Assembly: GCA_019510435.1 (NCBI GenBank)
Contig: JAEKKJ010000007.1
Span: forward strand, 186,001 to 250,000
Length of the DNA: 64,000 bases
Reading direction: 5' to 3'
From: Caulobacterales bacterium
GTDB lineage: Bacteria > Pseudomonadota > Alphaproteobacteria > Caulobacterales > Caulobacteraceae
Made by a program: the position numbers and the translations under genes. The notes under the pieces are model-generated. The model saw only the letters and a list, made by a program, of their open reading frames with translations. It had not been told where the DNA came from and searched no databases. How positions within the stretch are numbered: position 1 is the stretch's first letter; each line of letters opens with the position of its first letter. This document shows positions 63,515 through 64,000 of the stretch, piece after piece.

Positions 63515-64000
63515 GCACGCTGCGGCTCACGGCGGCGCAGGCGAGCGTCCTCTGGCTGACCCGCCAGATGGTCGAGGTCGAGGGCGCGGAGGTTCCATTC
63601 TTCGCCGGCGTCTGGGCGATCTTCGGCCACGGCAATGTCGCCGGCCTGGGCGAGGCGCTGGCGGGGCGGCAGGACGCCATCCCCACGTTCCGGGCGCACA
63701 ACGAGCAGGCCATGGCCCACGCCGCCATCGCCTACGCCAAACAGATGCGCCGCCGCCGGGCGATGGTCTGCACCACCTCCATCGGGCCCGGCGCGACCAA
63801 CATGGTCACCGCCGCCGCCCTGGCGCATGTGAACCGCCTGCCGGTGCTGTTCCTGCCCGGCGACGTCTACGCCAGCCGCCGGCCCGACCCGGTGCTGCAG
63901 CAGGTGGAGGACTTCGGCGACGGGGCGGTCAGCGCCAACGACTGTTTCCGCCCGGTCTCGCGCTACTTCGACCGCATCGCCCGGCCCGAGCAGCTGCTCG
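63511..64000 (+). CDS. iolD: 3D-trihydroxycyclohexane-1,2-dione hydrolase, 5' part
   Basis: ATG 63511 overlaps the iolC stop. The first 163 residues are present; the gene continues past the window. The TPP-enzyme N-terminal domain is visible: FFAGVWAIFGHGNVAGLGEA, then FRAHNEQAMAHAAIAYAK, CTTSIGPGATNMVTAAALAH and LPVLFLPGDVYASRRPDPVL. The Glu in HNEQAM is the TPP-activating residue. IolD opens the inositol-derived ring. The missing C-terminal part lies beyond 64000. Confidence 0.95.
   Translation, partial: MSTLRLTAAQASVLWLTRQMVEVEGAEVPFFAGVWAIFGHGNVAGLGEALAGRQDAIPTFRAHNEQAMAHAAIAYAKQMRRRRAMVCTTSIGPGATNMVTAAALAHVNRLPVLFLPGDVYASRRPDPVLQQVEDFGDGAVSANDCFRPVSRYFDRIARPEQLL

Overview
The window is GC-rich alphaproteobacterial chromosome, most likely from the Caulobacteraceae (Caulobacter/Phenylobacterium type). 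Three things point there: the order murA–DUF2948–hisD–UPF0262–LMW phosphatase–infA–maf–RNase E/G–yacG–tRNA-Phe; a tRNA-His with A73 and no encoded G-1, an alphaproteobacterial trait; and abundant TonB-dependent receptors. No CRISPR array, rRNA or intact insertion sequence was seen.

Region 1 (1–15234) looks like a genomic island at tRNA-Thr(GGT). The intact tRNA is at 15160–15234 (minus strand). A 44-bp copy of its 3' half (41/44 identical) lies at 926–969, next to a frameshifted, truncated tyrosine integrase (1120–1330). Between the two copies is a carbohydrate/acid utilisation locus. It encodes a class III CoA-transferase, a GH127-type glycosidase, a glycosidase-like/SUMF1 fusion, a ribokinase and a TonB receptor. 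Divergent from these are a CitE-like lyase, a kelch/sodium-symporter fusion and a LysR regulator that seems to lack a canonical start codon. A VOC dioxygenase-like gene lies at the tRNA end. DUF2239 and a phage-like fragment lie left of the remnant.

Region 2 (15331–21921) is the conserved housekeeping run. Region 3 (22379–25498) holds exbB–exbD–tonB with a clear terminator, a membrane LytTR regulator and tRNA-His. Region 4 (25817–34649) is a complete kdp potassium system on the minus strand: a 27-aa membrane peptide, kdpF, A, B, C, D, E, then a kinase-less KdpD-like sensor. Region 5 (34988–42173) holds an alpha-2-macroglobulin gene split by one in-frame TGA, followed by pbpC.

Region 6 (42229–59256) is the most novel part. 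Three protein families of unknown function recur in it: a secreted 'DITGMW' family (3 copies), DUF6152 (3 copies) and the membrane family DUF6644 (2 copies). Among them lie a TonB receptor, an operon of diheme cytochrome c, parvulin and HupE/UreJ, a membrane-tethered winged-helix regulator, a LysR regulator, an NCS2 permease, a GlcG/HbpS protein, allantoicase and a UrcA protein. A 21-bp element, GCTTCC-N8-TTGAAAG, occurs six times with the same orientation relative to the gene downstream. It stands before all three DITGMW genes, one DUF6152 gene, the DUF6644 pair and the TonB receptor. All three DUF6152 proteins and HupE are predicted to begin with histidine after signal peptide cleavage, as copper histidine-brace proteins do. 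I propose an uncharacterised periplasmic metal (perhaps copper) or redox system.

Region 7 (59505–64000) is a myo-inositol catabolic cluster: iolG, divergent iolR (RpiR type), the iolC–DUF2090 fusion, and iolD running off the end. GGAA-N6-TTCC operators precede iolG and iolC.
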